From Psychrobacter sp. Pi2-52 (GTDB taxonomy: Bacteria > Pseudomonadota > Gammaproteobacteria > Pseudomonadales > Moraxellaceae): a stretch of 64,000 nt of DNA. Below, one piece after another: positions 1 to 8,716 of the stretch (positions within the stretch are counted from its first letter, which is position 1; each line of letters begins with the position of its first letter). The stretch is from the NCBI RefSeq assembly GCF_904846705.1, contig NZ_CAJHBS010000010.1:41073-105072 (forward strand). The letters run 5' to 3'. The position numbers and the translations under genes were made by a program. Below the pieces are notes generated by a model. That model had not been told where the DNA came from and ran no database searches. It saw only the letters and a list, made by a program, of their open reading frames with translations.

Positions 1-611
1 TTGACAACGATATCATGGCTACCTGTGCCATTTAGGCCGCCCACATCCCACGTGTCAATGATTTTTAAGTCTTTCTTGGGAATAAAAAATAGCTTTAAGT
101 TTGCACCTGGGCCAAGGGTCGTAGGAGAGCCTTCGGAGATAACGAGACAACGGAGCACAAACCAGTCAGCCAATTGGCTTCCAGAGACGAGTGTCCATTG
201 TCCTGATACCATGTAGCCATTATCTACTGTTTGGGCCACGCCTTCAGGACGTGCGGAATTGGCATAAATATGAGAGGGGTCGCTATATACTTCTTTCATA
301 CTGGACTCGTCCAAAAATCGACCGAATGTACAGGCCAAATGGTTGTTCCAAACGATCCAAGCAACGGAGGCCTCAGCACTGGCCAACGTCTCATAAGTTT
401 TTAGCGTTTCTACTGGATTGCCTGCCCATCCTCCTAACGATTTAGGCAGCCCCATTCTAAATAATGCAAATTCTGAAAGTTTATTGGCCACCACGGGTGC
501 AATTTTTCTAGCGCTTTCTGTTTCATCTCTGAACATGATTGCTGATGCATAAATCTTGTTTGCTGCATCCGATGGTAGGGTGGTTATCTTTGCTGAGGAT
601 ATATCATTCAT
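1..611 (-). CDS. Acyl-CoA dehydrogenase-like / flavin-dependent monooxygenase, 5' part only
   Basis: The reverse strand is open from an ATG at 611 to the window edge, about 203 codons, so the C-terminal half lies outside. An AAGG sits about 9 nt before the ATG. The protein starts MNDISSAKITTLPSD and contains RMGLPKSLGGWAGNP near residue 50, then a run on Ser/Ala residues, SVAWIVWNNH, and later GQWTLVSGSQLADWF and VGGLNGTGSHDIVV. This is the layout of acyl-CoA dehydrogenase N-terminal and middle domains, in the branch that includes HsaA/DszC-type flavin monooxygenases (the GTGS near the FMN/FAD site). The catalytic C-terminal domain is not visible, so dehydrogenase and monooxygenase cannot be separated. 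It is not obviously part of the neighbouring tyrosine cluster. The plus-strand open frames over it are shadows. Confidence 0.75.
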   Translation of the reverse strand, partial: MNDISSAKITTLPSDAANKIYASAIMFRDETESARKIAPVVANKLSEFALFRMGLPKSLGGWAGNPVETLKTYETLASAEASVAWIVWNNHLACTFGRFLDESSMKEVYSDPSHIYANSARPEGVAQTVDNGYMVSGQWTLVSGSQLADWFVLRCLVISEGSPTTLGPGANLKLFFIPKKDLKIIDTWDVGGLNGTGSHDIVV

Positions 612-960
612 ATTGTTCAACCTTATTGTGATGAATAAGACAGTACTTTTTTCTATAGCTGATAAAGTACAAATTTGAGAGATGACAAATGCTTATATAA
701 AGAATAACCAACAGCTGCCCACCATACAACCGTTAATATGAATATATTAAAAATTATATTGTAAAAATTGAATAAATAGTAATCAATGAGGCAAAATTCA
801 GCAATTAAGCTAGGAATTAAGCTGTAAAGATAGGTAGGGGTAAAGAATATTGAAGAACGAAGCCAGACCAAATACTAAGTGTTAATTCTAAGCCACTTAA
901 TATTTTGCCGAGAAGATAAATATTCTATAAAGATAGGTATCCTATAAAAACTGTCTTAAA
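612..960. other. AT-rich intergenic stretch, no gene supported
   Basis: These 349 bases separate the edge gene, whose start is at 611, from the end of maiA at 961. The stretch is strongly AT-rich. The only open frame is a 72-codon reverse frame at 653-871 that starts with TTG, has no good ribosome site and encodes hydrophobic low-complexity sequence; I do not accept it as a gene. It presumably carries the promoter of the edge gene. I see no convincing terminator hairpin. Confidence 0.5.
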
Positions 961-1614
961 TTAGGCATCACGTTTCGGCGCATCAGGTTGCATCATAGGA
1001 TCCGCATCTGCAAATGCCTTTAGTGTACGGCAATGAGTATCAATGGCTACGATACTGGGATAAGCGCTTAAATCTACTTTGAAGCGGCGAGCAGAAGAGA
1101 CTTGTGGAATCAAATAGCAATCTGCGAGAGTAGGATTGTCACCATAACAGAACTGTCCGCGATTGTTATCCGCAGCTAAGCGTGTCTCTAAAGCGGCAAA
1201 ACCTTCACTGATCCAGCGATTGCACCATGCAATCACATCTTCCTCGTTTACTGACAGCTCATTGCGCAGGTACTGTAAGATGCGGCGATTATTAAGGGGG
1301 TGGATGTCGCAACCAACCATGGCGCTTAACGCGCGTACCTGCATACGCCCAGCAGCATTGTGAGGCAATAATGGCTGCTCGGGGTAGACCTCTTCTAACC
1401 ACTCCAAGATAGCTGGACTTTGATATAATAGTAAATCGTCAGTCTGTAGGACAGGCACCAGTCCTTGCGGATTAATCGCTTTGAAAGCAGATTCTAACTG
1501 TTCATCCTGTGCCAGATTGATCGTGATATCATCGTAATCTAAGCCTTTTAGGTTCATAGCGATACGAGTACGGTAAGACGTGCTACTACGAAAGTAGCCA
1601 TAAAGTGTCATCAT
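961..1614 (-). CDS. maiA: Maleylacetoacetate isomerase (zeta-class GST)
   Basis: 217 residues, the usual length for zeta-class glutathione transferases. Residues 10-19 read SSTSYRTRIA, the zeta-class active-site loop, and residues 66-77 carry the SPAILEWLEEVY glutathione-binding segment of the thioredoxin-like domain; the rest is the all-helical domain. The enzyme isomerises maleylacetoacetate to fumarylacetoacetate with glutathione as cofactor, in the cytoplasm. Maleylpyruvate isomerase is the alternative, but fumarylacetoacetase, HPPD and phenylalanine hydroxylase nearby argue for the homogentisate route. The start is the first of two ATGs, with AAGGAC 7 nt upstream. It diverges from the IclR-type regulator at 1781, which may control it. 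Confidence 0.9.
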   Translation of the reverse strand: MMTLYGYFRSSTSYRTRIAMNLKGLDYDDITINLAQDEQLESAFKAINPQGLVPVLQTDDLLLYQSPAILEWLEEVYPEQPLLPHNAAGRMQVRALSAMVGCDIHPLNNRRILQYLRNELSVNEEDVIAWCNRWISEGFAALETRLAADNNRGQFCYGDNPTLADCYLIPQVSSARRFKVDLSAYPSIVAIDTHCRTLKAFADADPMMQPDAPKRDA

Positions 1615-1780
1615 GATTCATGTCCTTATGTAGATGTGTTTTTATAAAGATAAATATTATGAAGTAAGGTCTGTATCTCACTGATATTTGATCGGGCAAA
1701 CCCTTATTGAACAAACCATTATCAAGCAAGCCAGAATAGTAGTTCACCTATCGACCAAGCACACCAGAATCGAGTAAATC

Positions 1781-2638
1781 ATGCCAGCAGACAAAACCCT
1801 TGTAGACAGTTCTATCAGCAGTAAAAACCAAAGTGGGGTTCAGTCGCTTGAGATTGGGCTGTCGATACTCGATGTGCTGATCGACCGCAATGAGCCTATG
1901 ATGCTAAAGGATATCGCTGAAGCCATGCAAATGCATCCAGCAAAATCCCATCGTTACTTGGTTAGTCTCATCCGCAAAAACTATGCGCGTAAGCTCGATG
2001 ATGGTCGCTATGGGCTTGGTGATAGAGTCAATGCACTGGCATCACTAGGACATACTGGACTCAACCAAAACAATCTTTTGGCACGTCTCACGCAAGTGGC
2101 TAATGAAATCAAAGACACGTTAAACTGCGGTGTGCAAATTGCCAAATGGTTTAGCGAAGGCCCTATTATTATTCAGTCCGTTGAGCCAGACAGTCCGATT
2201 AGTATCATTACTCGCATTGGCTCACGTATGCCTCTGACGACATCGGCCACAGGGCAGTTATTTGCCAGTTATCAACCTGATGCCGTCATTCAGCCATTGG
2301 TCACAGCTGAGTGGCATACGAGTAATACCACCGTAGATATGACCGAGAAATGGCAGCACTTTACCCAGCTACAGGCCAAAATTCGTACTCAAGGCTATGC
2401 GACAGTGACGGGCGATATGCTTATGGGGATTAACGCCATTACGATTCCTGTTATATTGCCACAGCTTGCCAATAGTGCTACTGAACCATCGATGAGTAGT
2501 GACAAAACTGATAGTGAAGATTTACCGCTAGAATATGCTATCACTATTATTGGAACAACAGAGCAATTGCCGATGAGCGAGCAACATAACGTGGTTAAGC
2601 AAATACTGGCGATAGCACAGCGTTATCAAATTGCCTAG
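1781..2638 (+). CDS. IclR-family transcriptional regulator of the Phe/Tyr cluster
   Basis: 285 residues. Residues 20-85 form a winged helix-turn-helix: SLEIGLSILDVL, LKDIAEAMQMHPAKSHRYL, then the wing DDGRYGLGDRV. Residues 95-280 are the IclR effector domain, with the typical LTTSATGQLFAS and a late GDMLMGINAI segment. A Ser/Asp-rich insertion sits around residues 225-248. It is divergent from maiA across 166 bp. By context it is a functional analogue of HmgR, the IclR-type repressor of homogentisate genes in pseudomonads; the effector is unknown. The ribosome site before the ATG is weak (GAG). Confidence 0.8.
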   Translation: MPADKTLVDSSISSKNQSGVQSLEIGLSILDVLIDRNEPMMLKDIAEAMQMHPAKSHRYLVSLIRKNYARKLDDGRYGLGDRVNALASLGHTGLNQNNLLARLTQVANEIKDTLNCGVQIAKWFSEGPIIIQSVEPDSPISIITRIGSRMPLTTSATGQLFASYQPDAVIQPLVTAEWHTSNTTVDMTEKWQHFTQLQAKIRTQGYATVTGDMLMGINAITIPVILPQLANSATEPSMSSDKTDSEDLPLEYAITIIGTTEQLPMSEQHNVVKQILAIAQRYQIA

Positions 2639-2682
2639 CCAATAATGGTGCTATAAGCTAGGGCGTGTCTTCAATTCATCCT

Positions 2683-3738
2683 CTAAACCATACAGGCGCT
2701 ACTGGCCGCTTTTGCTTTTTCGTATACGTTGTCAGCATCTAGGCCAGTCGCATTCACTTCATCAAGGTAATGTTGAGAGCCTTCCATCAATGGGCCTCTC
2801 CAATCTGGATCATTAAGTGGATCAGGGATATCAATCATAATATCGCCTTTTGCTTTGGCGGCGGCCATCGCTTTGGCATTGCTGATGTCAAATACTTTAG
2901 AGATATGTGCTGCCAGCTCTGCGCCAGAATTGTCATCAATCACTTTTTTGAGGTCATCAGGCAAGCTGTTATATTTCTCTTTGTTCATGCTAATCACAAA
3001 GGTGGAGTTATAAAAAGGAATATTGGTGTGCGTATTGATCAGCTCATCAAGGCGAAACGCTTGAATGGGTTGCCAAGTAAAGCTGAGCCCATCAATGACA
3101 CCGCGCTGCAGAGAGGTATAAGTATCACTGGCAGGCATGCCGACAGGTGCAGCACCAGTGGCTTCGATAATGTGGCTAGCAACCGCAGAAGGTTGGCGAA
3201 TACGCAGACCTTTCATATCAGCTGGCGTGCGAATCGGTTTATCAACCGTATGAAGTGCACCTTGTCCAGTGCCTATCAGCGCTAGCAAGTGAGTGTCTTC
3301 GTACTCGTCTTTAATGACACCCTCGTCATATAGTTTATGAAGTATACAGCTCTGCTGCTGTGCAGTATTTGTGATGCCTGGCAACTCTACGATTTGAGTC
3401 AAAGGAAAACGTCCTGCTGTATATCCTTGCGCTTGCATACCAATATCTACGCTACCTTTAGCTGTAGCGTCATAGGTAGCACCTGGTTTGCTGAGCGTCG
3501 CAGAAGGGTATATCTCAACCTTTAAGCGACCTTTTGAATCTGCTTCAATTTTCTTTGCCCATGGCTCTAACGCTTCGGTGTTTATATTGTCAGTGGCAGT
3601 CATGAAATGCGAGAACCGCAATGTTGTCACTTCACCTGCATCTGTAGACGCGCCTCCTGCTTGGTCGTTATTGGAGCAACCAGTCATCGCAATCGAGGCG
3701 GCTAAGAATATTCCTAGAGGGGTTCTTATTTTCATCAT
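2683..3738 (-). CDS. dctP: TRAP transporter solute-binding lipoprotein (DctP family)
   Basis: About 350 residues. The first 21 residues form a lipoprotein signal ending in AMTGC, followed by a Gly/Ser/Asp-rich spacer, so the protein should be membrane-anchored and face the periplasm. The body has DctP hallmarks: LRFSHFMTATDNIN, LKVEIYPSATLSKPGATYD, GLRIRQPSAVASHIIEATGAA, and PVGMPASDTYTSLQRGVIDG, the substrate-carboxylate Arg region. An AAGGA site lies 4 nt before the first ATG and 7 nt before the second, so the second may be the true start. No DctQ or DctM membrane partner is nearby, which is unusual. Lying downstream of fahA and the VOC gene, it could capture an aromatic acid or keto acid; this is inference. 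Confidence 0.85.
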   Translation of the reverse strand: MMKIRTPLGIFLAASIAMTGCSNNDQAGGASTDAGEVTTLRFSHFMTATDNINTEALEPWAKKIEADSKGRLKVEIYPSATLSKPGATYDATAKGSVDIGMQAQGYTAGRFPLTQIVELPGITNTAQQQSCILHKLYDEGVIKDEYEDTHLLALIGTGQGALHTVDKPIRTPADMKGLRIRQPSAVASHIIEATGAAPVGMPASDTYTSLQRGVIDGLSFTWQPIQAFRLDELINTHTNIPFYNSTFVISMNKEKYNSLPDDLKKVIDDNSGAELAAHISKVFDISNAKAMAAAKAKGDIMIDIPDPLNDPDWRGPLMEGSQHYLDEVNATGLDADNVYEKAKAASSACMV

Positions 3739-3872
3739 AGAGTCCTTTCATGATGGTTAGATATGGTTCGCTATTCATTAATACCTAGGGTATGTCGTCA
3801 ATTAGCACTTTTATAATTAAAGCGATGATTAACTGATCATTTAAAAAGGCAGTAAACAGAATGACAGGAGAG

Positions 3873-4448
3873 TTACTCGCCGACAGGAGCAACTTCGCGT
3901 GCTTCAGCCAGCTCATCACTATGCAGAAACTGTGTATGTGCAGGAGCACGCTTGGTACGAGACCACTCATCTAGCATGTCTTGCTTGATGGCATCTGTAA
4001 TCATCGATACTTTGTCTTCTGAGGTTGGATCATCATAGGTCAGCTCGAGACGATGACCGTTGGGATCAAAAAAGTAAATCGAGTGAAAGATGCCGTGATT
4101 GGTCACGCCAATGACATCGATGCCTGCATTTTCTAAATGCTCTTTGGCAACTATTAATTCGTCACGGTCCTTAACCTTTAGCGCCAAATGCTGCACCCAG
4201 CTTGGGGTATTAGGATCAAAGCCCATCTCAGGTTGATTGGGTACTTCAAAAAACGCTAAGACATTTCCATTACCAGCGTCCAAAAAGACGTGCATATAAG
4301 GGTCAAAGGCTTTGGTCGAAGGCACATGATCTTCTGCGAATGCCAGAATAAAATCCATATTTAGATTCTTTTTATACCATTCGACGGTTTCTTTGGCATC
4401 TTTGCAGCGATAAGCCACATGATGGATTTTCTCAATTTGAAAGCTCAT
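3873..4448 (-). CDS. VOC-fold metalloenzyme, candidate homogentisate ring-cleavage enzyme
   Basis: 191 residues from the ATG at 4448, which has AGGAG 7 nt upstream; a longer reading to 4553 lacks such a site. The fold is a paired beta-alpha-beta-beta-beta VOC module. Candidate metal ligands are His9/His10 (EKIHHVAY), Glu68 (AFFEVP), His87 (WVQHLAL) and Glu135 (GHRLELTY), the glyoxalase/extradiol arrangement. It lies just downstream of fahA and close to maiA, hpd and phhA, while no classical cupin-type hmgA is present in the window. I infer that it performs or assists homogentisate 1,2-cleavage to maleylacetoacetate. I recall a similar VOC gene beside fah/mai/hpd genes in Acinetobacter, unverified. 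A lyase or glyoxalase role remains possible. Confidence 0.75.
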   Translation of the reverse strand: MSFQIEKIHHVAYRCKDAKETVEWYKKNLNMDFILAFAEDHVPSTKAFDPYMHVFLDAGNGNVLAFFEVPNQPEMGFDPNTPSWVQHLALKVKDRDELIVAKEHLENAGIDVIGVTNHGIFHSIYFFDPNGHRLELTYDDPTSEDKVSMITDAIKQDMLDEWSRTKRAPAHTQFLHSDELAEAREVAPVGE

Positions 4449-4622
4449 ATCAAACTCCTTTTGATAAGGCGCGTCACTCATTTGGCTGTATTCACATAAC
4501 GATGAGTAGGTGAATGCATTTGTCTTCCTATCAGCCTGCATGAGAGTTTTCACGCCTATTTTGCTATTTCTCTGTATGTGTTATTTCTTAAATACTATTT
4601 ATCAGTCGCTACTTTCCAAATG

Positions 4623-5924
4623 CTACTTATCAAAATCAAAGCTCAGTGCTGGTAATACCTTGCCGCGTACTTCACCAAAGCCAACACGAATGCCGTCTTT
4701 TTCGCTATAGCCTTTCATAATGACCGTGTCACCATCTTCGATAAAGCTGCGCGTCTCACCGCCTTCAAGCGTGACTGGTTTGGTAGCGTTCCAAGCAATC
4801 TCTAGCATTGAGCCATAAGAGTCAGATGTTGGCCCTGAAATCGTACCTGAACCCATCATGTCGCCGACTTCAACTTTGCAGCCAGTGATGGTGTGGTGGG
4901 TGAGCTGCTGTGCCATTGACCAGTACATGTATTTGAAGTTGGTCTCACAAATGATGGTCGCTGTTTCCGCATTTTCAGGCAGTAACTCAACCGATAGATT
5001 GATGTCAAAGCTGTTGTCGCTCGCTTTTTCATTTAAATATGCAAGTGGCTTGGGTTCTTGTGTCGGACAAGCTGTTTTAAACGGAGCCAACGCATCCATG
5101 GTGACAATCCAAGGAGAAACCTCGGAGGCAAAGGTCTTAGCATTAAATGGACCTAAAGGCACGTATTCCCATTTTTGGATATCTCGTGCTGACCAGTCAT
5201 TGAGCAACACCATGCCAAAGATATGATCAGCGGCATCATCTACGGCGATTGGCTGACCGATATGATTACCTTTACCAACAACAAAGGCGGTCTCTAGCTC
5301 AAAATCCAAGCGCTTGCAGGCAGAGAAAATAGGACGCTCATCAGGGCTAGGCTTTAGCTGACCTGATGGACGTACGATATCAGTTCCACTAACGATGACG
5401 GTGCTGGCACGTCCGTTATAACCCACAGGCATTTCGGTCCAGTTAGGCAATAGGGCGTTGTTTGGATCGCGGAACATGGTGCCGACGTTGGTCGCGTGCT
5501 CTTTCGATGAGTAAAAATCGGTAAAGCCTGGTACTTGCACTGGCAAATGCATGGTGACGTCTGCTTGCTTAAATAGCGCCTTTTTTTGCAAGTCTGCATT
5601 GTCACGTAAGGTGTCAGTGTCGCTAGACAGCAGTGTTTGAATGGTAGTGCGCGCCTGCGTCCAATTGTCTCGACCAGAATCAATAAAAGCATTTAGCGTA
5701 GATTGGTCAAAATACGGACCACCGTCTAAACTTAATAATCCTTCGGCTTCGAGTACAGATAGATCCAGTACATGCTCACCAATGGCAATGCCTGCACGGC
5801 GATTTTTATCACCAGTAGCGTCTTTGGTCTCGCTAAAGATGCCATAAGGGAGATTGTGAATAGAAAAGTCAGAGTCAGCAGCGATATCGATAAAAGACGT
5901 GAGTGTGCTGTCAGTCGTTGACAT
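4623..5924 (-). CDS. fahA: Fumarylacetoacetase
   Basis: 433 residues, the usual length. The start is the ATG at 5924 with AAGGAG 6 nt upstream; the longer reading from 5948 is not supported. The N-terminal domain includes LPYGIFS and the HVLDLS strand; the catalytic FAH domain carries VPGFTDFYSSKEHATNVG, DFELETAFVVGKGNHIG, LNDWSARDIQKWEYVPLGPF and a late GSGTISGP. It hydrolyses fumarylacetoacetate to fumarate and acetoacetate, the last step of tyrosine breakdown. The VOC gene follows on the same strand after 174 nt, so the two are probably cotranscribed. The 312-nt region upstream carries AT-rich inverted repeats that could be a regulator site. Confidence 0.95.
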   Translation of the reverse strand: MSTTDSTLTSFIDIAADSDFSIHNLPYGIFSETKDATGDKNRRAGIAIGEHVLDLSVLEAEGLLSLDGGPYFDQSTLNAFIDSGRDNWTQARTTIQTLLSSDTDTLRDNADLQKKALFKQADVTMHLPVQVPGFTDFYSSKEHATNVGTMFRDPNNALLPNWTEMPVGYNGRASTVIVSGTDIVRPSGQLKPSPDERPIFSACKRLDFELETAFVVGKGNHIGQPIAVDDAADHIFGMVLLNDWSARDIQKWEYVPLGPFNAKTFASEVSPWIVTMDALAPFKTACPTQEPKPLAYLNEKASDNSFDINLSVELLPENAETATIICETNFKYMYWSMAQQLTHHTITGCKVEVGDMMGSGTISGPTSDSYGSMLEIAWNATKPVTLEGGETRSFIEDGDTVIMKGYSEKDGIRVGFGEVRGKVLPALSFDFDK

Positions 5925-5944
5925 GATTTGCTCCTTGCTAATAT

Positions 5945-5990
5945 ACATTATGAATTACGTTATAATTAATTACTTATGTATAATGTAATT
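5945..5990. promoter_or_regulatory. AT-rich inverted repeats upstream of fahA
   Basis: ACATTAT at 5945-5951 is mirrored by ATAATGT at 5980-5986, and AATTAC occurs at 5953-5958 and 5968-5973 with GTAATT at 5985-5990. The block starts about 21 bp before the fahA ATG, where an operator overlapping the promoter would be expected. The base composition makes chance palindromes likely, so this is a weak candidate for the IclR or LysR regulator. Confidence 0.3.
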
Positions 5991-6143
5991 TATTGATATA
6001 TGGATTGCAAGTTTTTTATGCAATGTCTTTTGTGAAAAGGCTGCTTTGAAAAGTGGTTGTCGTTGTTTTGACTAAAGGGTTTTAGCTAAACGGTTCTGAC
6101 TAGATGGTTATGACGAAATAATTTTGGTTAAATGCTAGGCACA

Positions 6144-6176
6144 AAAAAAAGGCCAAGCAATCGCTCAGCCTTTCTT
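6144..6176 (-). terminator. Rho-independent terminator after tyrB
   Basis: Read on the minus strand, AAAGGC and AGC pair with GCT and GGCC-side bases around a small internal mismatch, and the stem is followed by eight Ts. It lies 61 nt beyond the tyrB stop, where a terminator for that gene is expected. The plus-strand side ends in TTTCTT, so readthrough control in the other direction would be weaker. Confidence 0.7.
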
Positions 6177-6236
6177 ATCCGCGTTTATTTTTTATCAAGT
6201 TACATATTGAGTAATATGTTAAGTAACTTGGCTTAA

Positions 6237-7433
6237 TCAGTCTTTTAAAACGTCTGCCATGGCATTGGCCACATAGTCGATGTTACTGGTATTTAGGCCA
6301 GCCACGCACATACGTGAGTTAGAGACCATATAGATACCAAACTCAGTCTGTAAACGCTCGACTTGCTCAGGCGTGAGACCAGTAAAGCTAAACATACCAT
6401 TTTGACGAGTGATGTAATCAAAGTTACGGTGAGGGATTTTAGCCTCTAACACTGACTTTAGCTTTAGGCGCATCGCTTTGATACGGTCGCGCATCGCATA
6501 AACTTCGCCAACCCACTGCTCATGTAGTGCTTCATCATTCATGACGATATCGACCACGCGTCCACCATGTGATGGGGGGCTTGAGTAAATACGGCGTACG
6601 GTTGCGTTAAGTTGACCGAATACGCGCTCGGTTTCGTCTACGGTTGGGCAGACGACTGATAGGCCGCCGACGCGCTCGCCGTATAGCGACAAGTTTTTAG
6701 AGAATGAGTTGCTAACAAACAATGGGAGGCCCATCTCAACGGCTTTACGAATAGCGTAAGCGTCGCTGTCCATGTCTTCGCCAAACCCTTGATAAGCGAT
6801 GTCCATGAATGGAATCAGCTCACGTGCCTTCACGACGTTGAGTACAGTATCCCATTGCGCTTGGGTCAAATCCATACCGGTTGGGTTATGACAGCATGGG
6901 TGTAGCAAGATGACGTCGTTTTCGTTCAATGTCTCAAAAAACGCAATCATTTCCTCAAATTTGATACTGCTGTTGGCTTTGTCGTAGTACGGGTATTTAC
7001 CCACTTCTACATCAGAGCCTTCAAAGATAGCAATATGGTTGCCCCATGTTGGATCGCTCACATAGCACTTAGCTTGTGGGAACCAGTCATGGATAAACTC
7101 AGCACCAACTTTCAATGCGCCAGAACCACCGATTGTAGCGATAGTAGCGACCAAGCCGTCTTTTAAAATCTGGGCGTCTTTACCAAATAGTAATTCCTGA
7201 CAGCCTTTACGGTGGCCTGGCAGGCCTGCCATTGGCAGGTATGGACGCGGTGCGATAGGATCAGCAATACGCTCTTCGGCTGTTTTTACACAGTCGAGTA
7301 CAGGCAATACGCCATTCTCATCATAATAAATACCAATGCCTAAATTGACCTTGTTAGGATTGCTATCTACTGAGTATTTTTCCATAAGACCTAAGATTGG
7401 ATCACCAGCGTAATAATCGATACGTTCAAACAT
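6237..7433 (-). CDS. tyrB: Aromatic amino acid aminotransferase
   Basis: 398 residues, class I PLP-dependent aminotransferase of the AspC/TyrB type. Visible motifs are NLGIGIYYDENG near residue 30, the YLPMAGLPGHR loop, GGSGAL near 102, HPCCHNPTGMD around 178-188, DIAYQGFG at 211, and the PLP lysine K246 in SNSFSKNLSLYGERVGG, with a C-terminal SRMCVAG region for the substrate carboxylate. It converts tyrosine to 4-hydroxyphenylpyruvate with 2-oxoglutarate, feeding HPPD. It is monocistronic, with its own terminator at 6144-6176. Aspartate aminotransferase activity is possible; the pathway context favours aromatic substrates. Confidence 0.9.
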   Translation of the reverse strand: MFERIDYYAGDPILGLMEKYSVDSNPNKVNLGIGIYYDENGVLPVLDCVKTAEERIADPIAPRPYLPMAGLPGHRKGCQELLFGKDAQILKDGLVATIATIGGSGALKVGAEFIHDWFPQAKCYVSDPTWGNHIAIFEGSDVEVGKYPYYDKANSSIKFEEMIAFFETLNENDVILLHPCCHNPTGMDLTQAQWDTVLNVVKARELIPFMDIAYQGFGEDMDSDAYAIRKAVEMGLPLFVSNSFSKNLSLYGERVGGLSVVCPTVDETERVFGQLNATVRRIYSSPPSHGGRVVDIVMNDEALHEQWVGEVYAMRDRIKAMRLKLKSVLEAKIPHRNFDYITRQNGMFSFTGLTPEQVERLQTEFGIYMVSNSRMCVAGLNTSNIDYVANAMADVLKD

Positions 7434-7590
7434 GCCATTTCCTTATAAAAATATAAATCGAGCAGCCGAAAATCATAGAGCAAATTGCGGCTGAACTCAA
7501 CACGAGAGTGGGTTATATGAGGCAATTAATAAAATAAATAGCCAAATAGATTGTTTATCCGTCTATCAAGCGCATTTGACATGCTATACG

Positions 7591-8538
7591 TCATTCGCTA
7601 GACGATGAGTCAGAGTGATGTAGGTCGTTATAATGAGTCGCAAAATACGTTTGCAAAAACTGCTTAAAAGCAATTGTCGCCGGAGAGAGCGCCCGTGAGG
7701 CACGCTGATAGATAAAAAATTGCCGCATTTTGACTGGTTGAGTGAGTGGTCGCATCAGCAGACCATTGGCGCTGACCCAATCAATAACTTCAGGCATATA
7801 AGGCAGACACAGCGTGATTCCAAAGCCTTGGCGTGTCATCTCAAGCGCGGTGGACATAAAGTTCACCTTGTATCGAGCTTGTTGAACGTGAACGGAGATA
7901 GAGTCGTCGAGCTCTGCGGTTACTTGATCTAGGAACGGACCTTGTAAGGTAATCAGCGGCGTTTCTAATAAATCTTGCCAAGTAATTTCGTCTCTTTGTG
8001 CCAGTGCATGATTGTCTGGCATAACCACACAAAAAGGTAGCTGATACAACAGGTCAGCCCCGATATCATCTTCAGTTTCTATAAAACCAAGCTCGGTACC
8101 AACCCCTAAATCGACTTCGATATCTTGGATATGCTTAAGCAAGTTTTCTGCTGAACAGTCTAATAGTGAGACGCCAATATTTGGATATTCTTTGGCAAAT
8201 TGAGCGATGACGGCAGGTAGGGAAGACGCTGCAAACTGTGATACCGCCAAGCGCACCTGACCTTGGGCCAAGCTGGTCAAGCTACTTGCTTCATTTTCAA
8301 ACAGCTGCATTTCATTCAAGATGCGCCGTGCTTGCGGTAGTAGGTGCCGTCCTACTGCTGACAGAGACAACTGGCGAGTGGTGCGATCAAACAGCACGAT
8401 ACCGAGGCCAGTCTCTAATTCCTTAATCAATCCACTAACAGCAGATTGGGTTAGATACATCTGTTCGCTGGCACGAGTAAAGCTGCCGTTGTCAGCGACT
8501 TTGATAAACGCGGTCAATTGGCGAATGCTAATATTCAT
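7591..8538 (-). CDS. LysR-family regulator, divergent from hpd
   Basis: 315 residues from the ATG at 8538 (MNISIRQLTAFIKVADNGS), which aligns with the usual LysR N-terminus; the longer reading from 8571 adds hydrophobic residues with no family counterpart. The winged helix at residues 5-65 contains SFTRASEQMYLTQSAVSGLIKELE split by the turn, then LFDRTTRQLSLSAVG. The remainder is the substrate-binding domain (QVRLAVSQFAASSLP, GVGTE, a late GFGITLCLP). It is divergent from hpd across 178 bp and is the natural candidate to regulate hpd-phhA-phhB. The inducer is not visible; an aromatic keto or hydroxy acid is a guess. Its ribosome site is weak. Confidence 0.85.
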   Translation of the reverse strand: MNISIRQLTAFIKVADNGSFTRASEQMYLTQSAVSGLIKELETGLGIVLFDRTTRQLSLSAVGRHLLPQARRILNEMQLFENEASSLTSLAQGQVRLAVSQFAASSLPAVIAQFAKEYPNIGVSLLDCSAENLLKHIQDIEVDLGVGTELGFIETEDDIGADLLYQLPFCVVMPDNHALAQRDEITWQDLLETPLITLQGPFLDQVTAELDDSISVHVQQARYKVNFMSTALEMTRQGFGITLCLPYMPEVIDWVSANGLLMRPLTQPVKMRQFFIYQRASRALSPATIAFKQFLQTYFATHYNDLHHSDSSSSE

Positions 8539-8570
8539 AAGTAAACCTGATAAATAAATCATAAAAAACA

Positions 8571-8594
8571 ATTAGTCTTATAAATAAAGCTAAT
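8571..8594. promoter_or_regulatory. Possible LysR operator between the LysR gene and hpd
   Basis: ATTAG at 8571-8575 faces CTAAT at 8590-8594, a dyad 33 bp upstream of the LysR start and 123 bp upstream of the hpd ATG. Its position in a divergent LysR/target region fits an autoregulatory site. The arms are short and the surroundings AT-rich, so support is modest. Confidence 0.3.
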
Positions 8595-8716
8595 CTAATA
8601 TAAATACAACGTCAACAAAAAAGATTGATTATTAATCGTTTTATAGACTTTTACTATTAATCGACTTTTACTACTCATCGATTTTCTATTACCAATTGAA
8701 ATTAAGGATAATTACA

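Noticed and set aside
1..445. Two plus-strand open frames at the left edge
   Set aside because: They overlap a well-supported minus-strand acyl-CoA-dehydrogenase-like gene and show no protein-like motifs.
653..871. 72-codon reverse frame with two hydrophobic stretches
   Set aside because: Starts with TTG, has no clear ribosome site, lies in AT-rich intergenic DNA and shows no family motif; AT-rich DNA gives hydrophobic frames by chance.
2770..3285. 171-codon frame antisense to dctP
   Set aside because: Entirely inside an intact DctP gene, with His/Ile-rich translation and no ribosome site.
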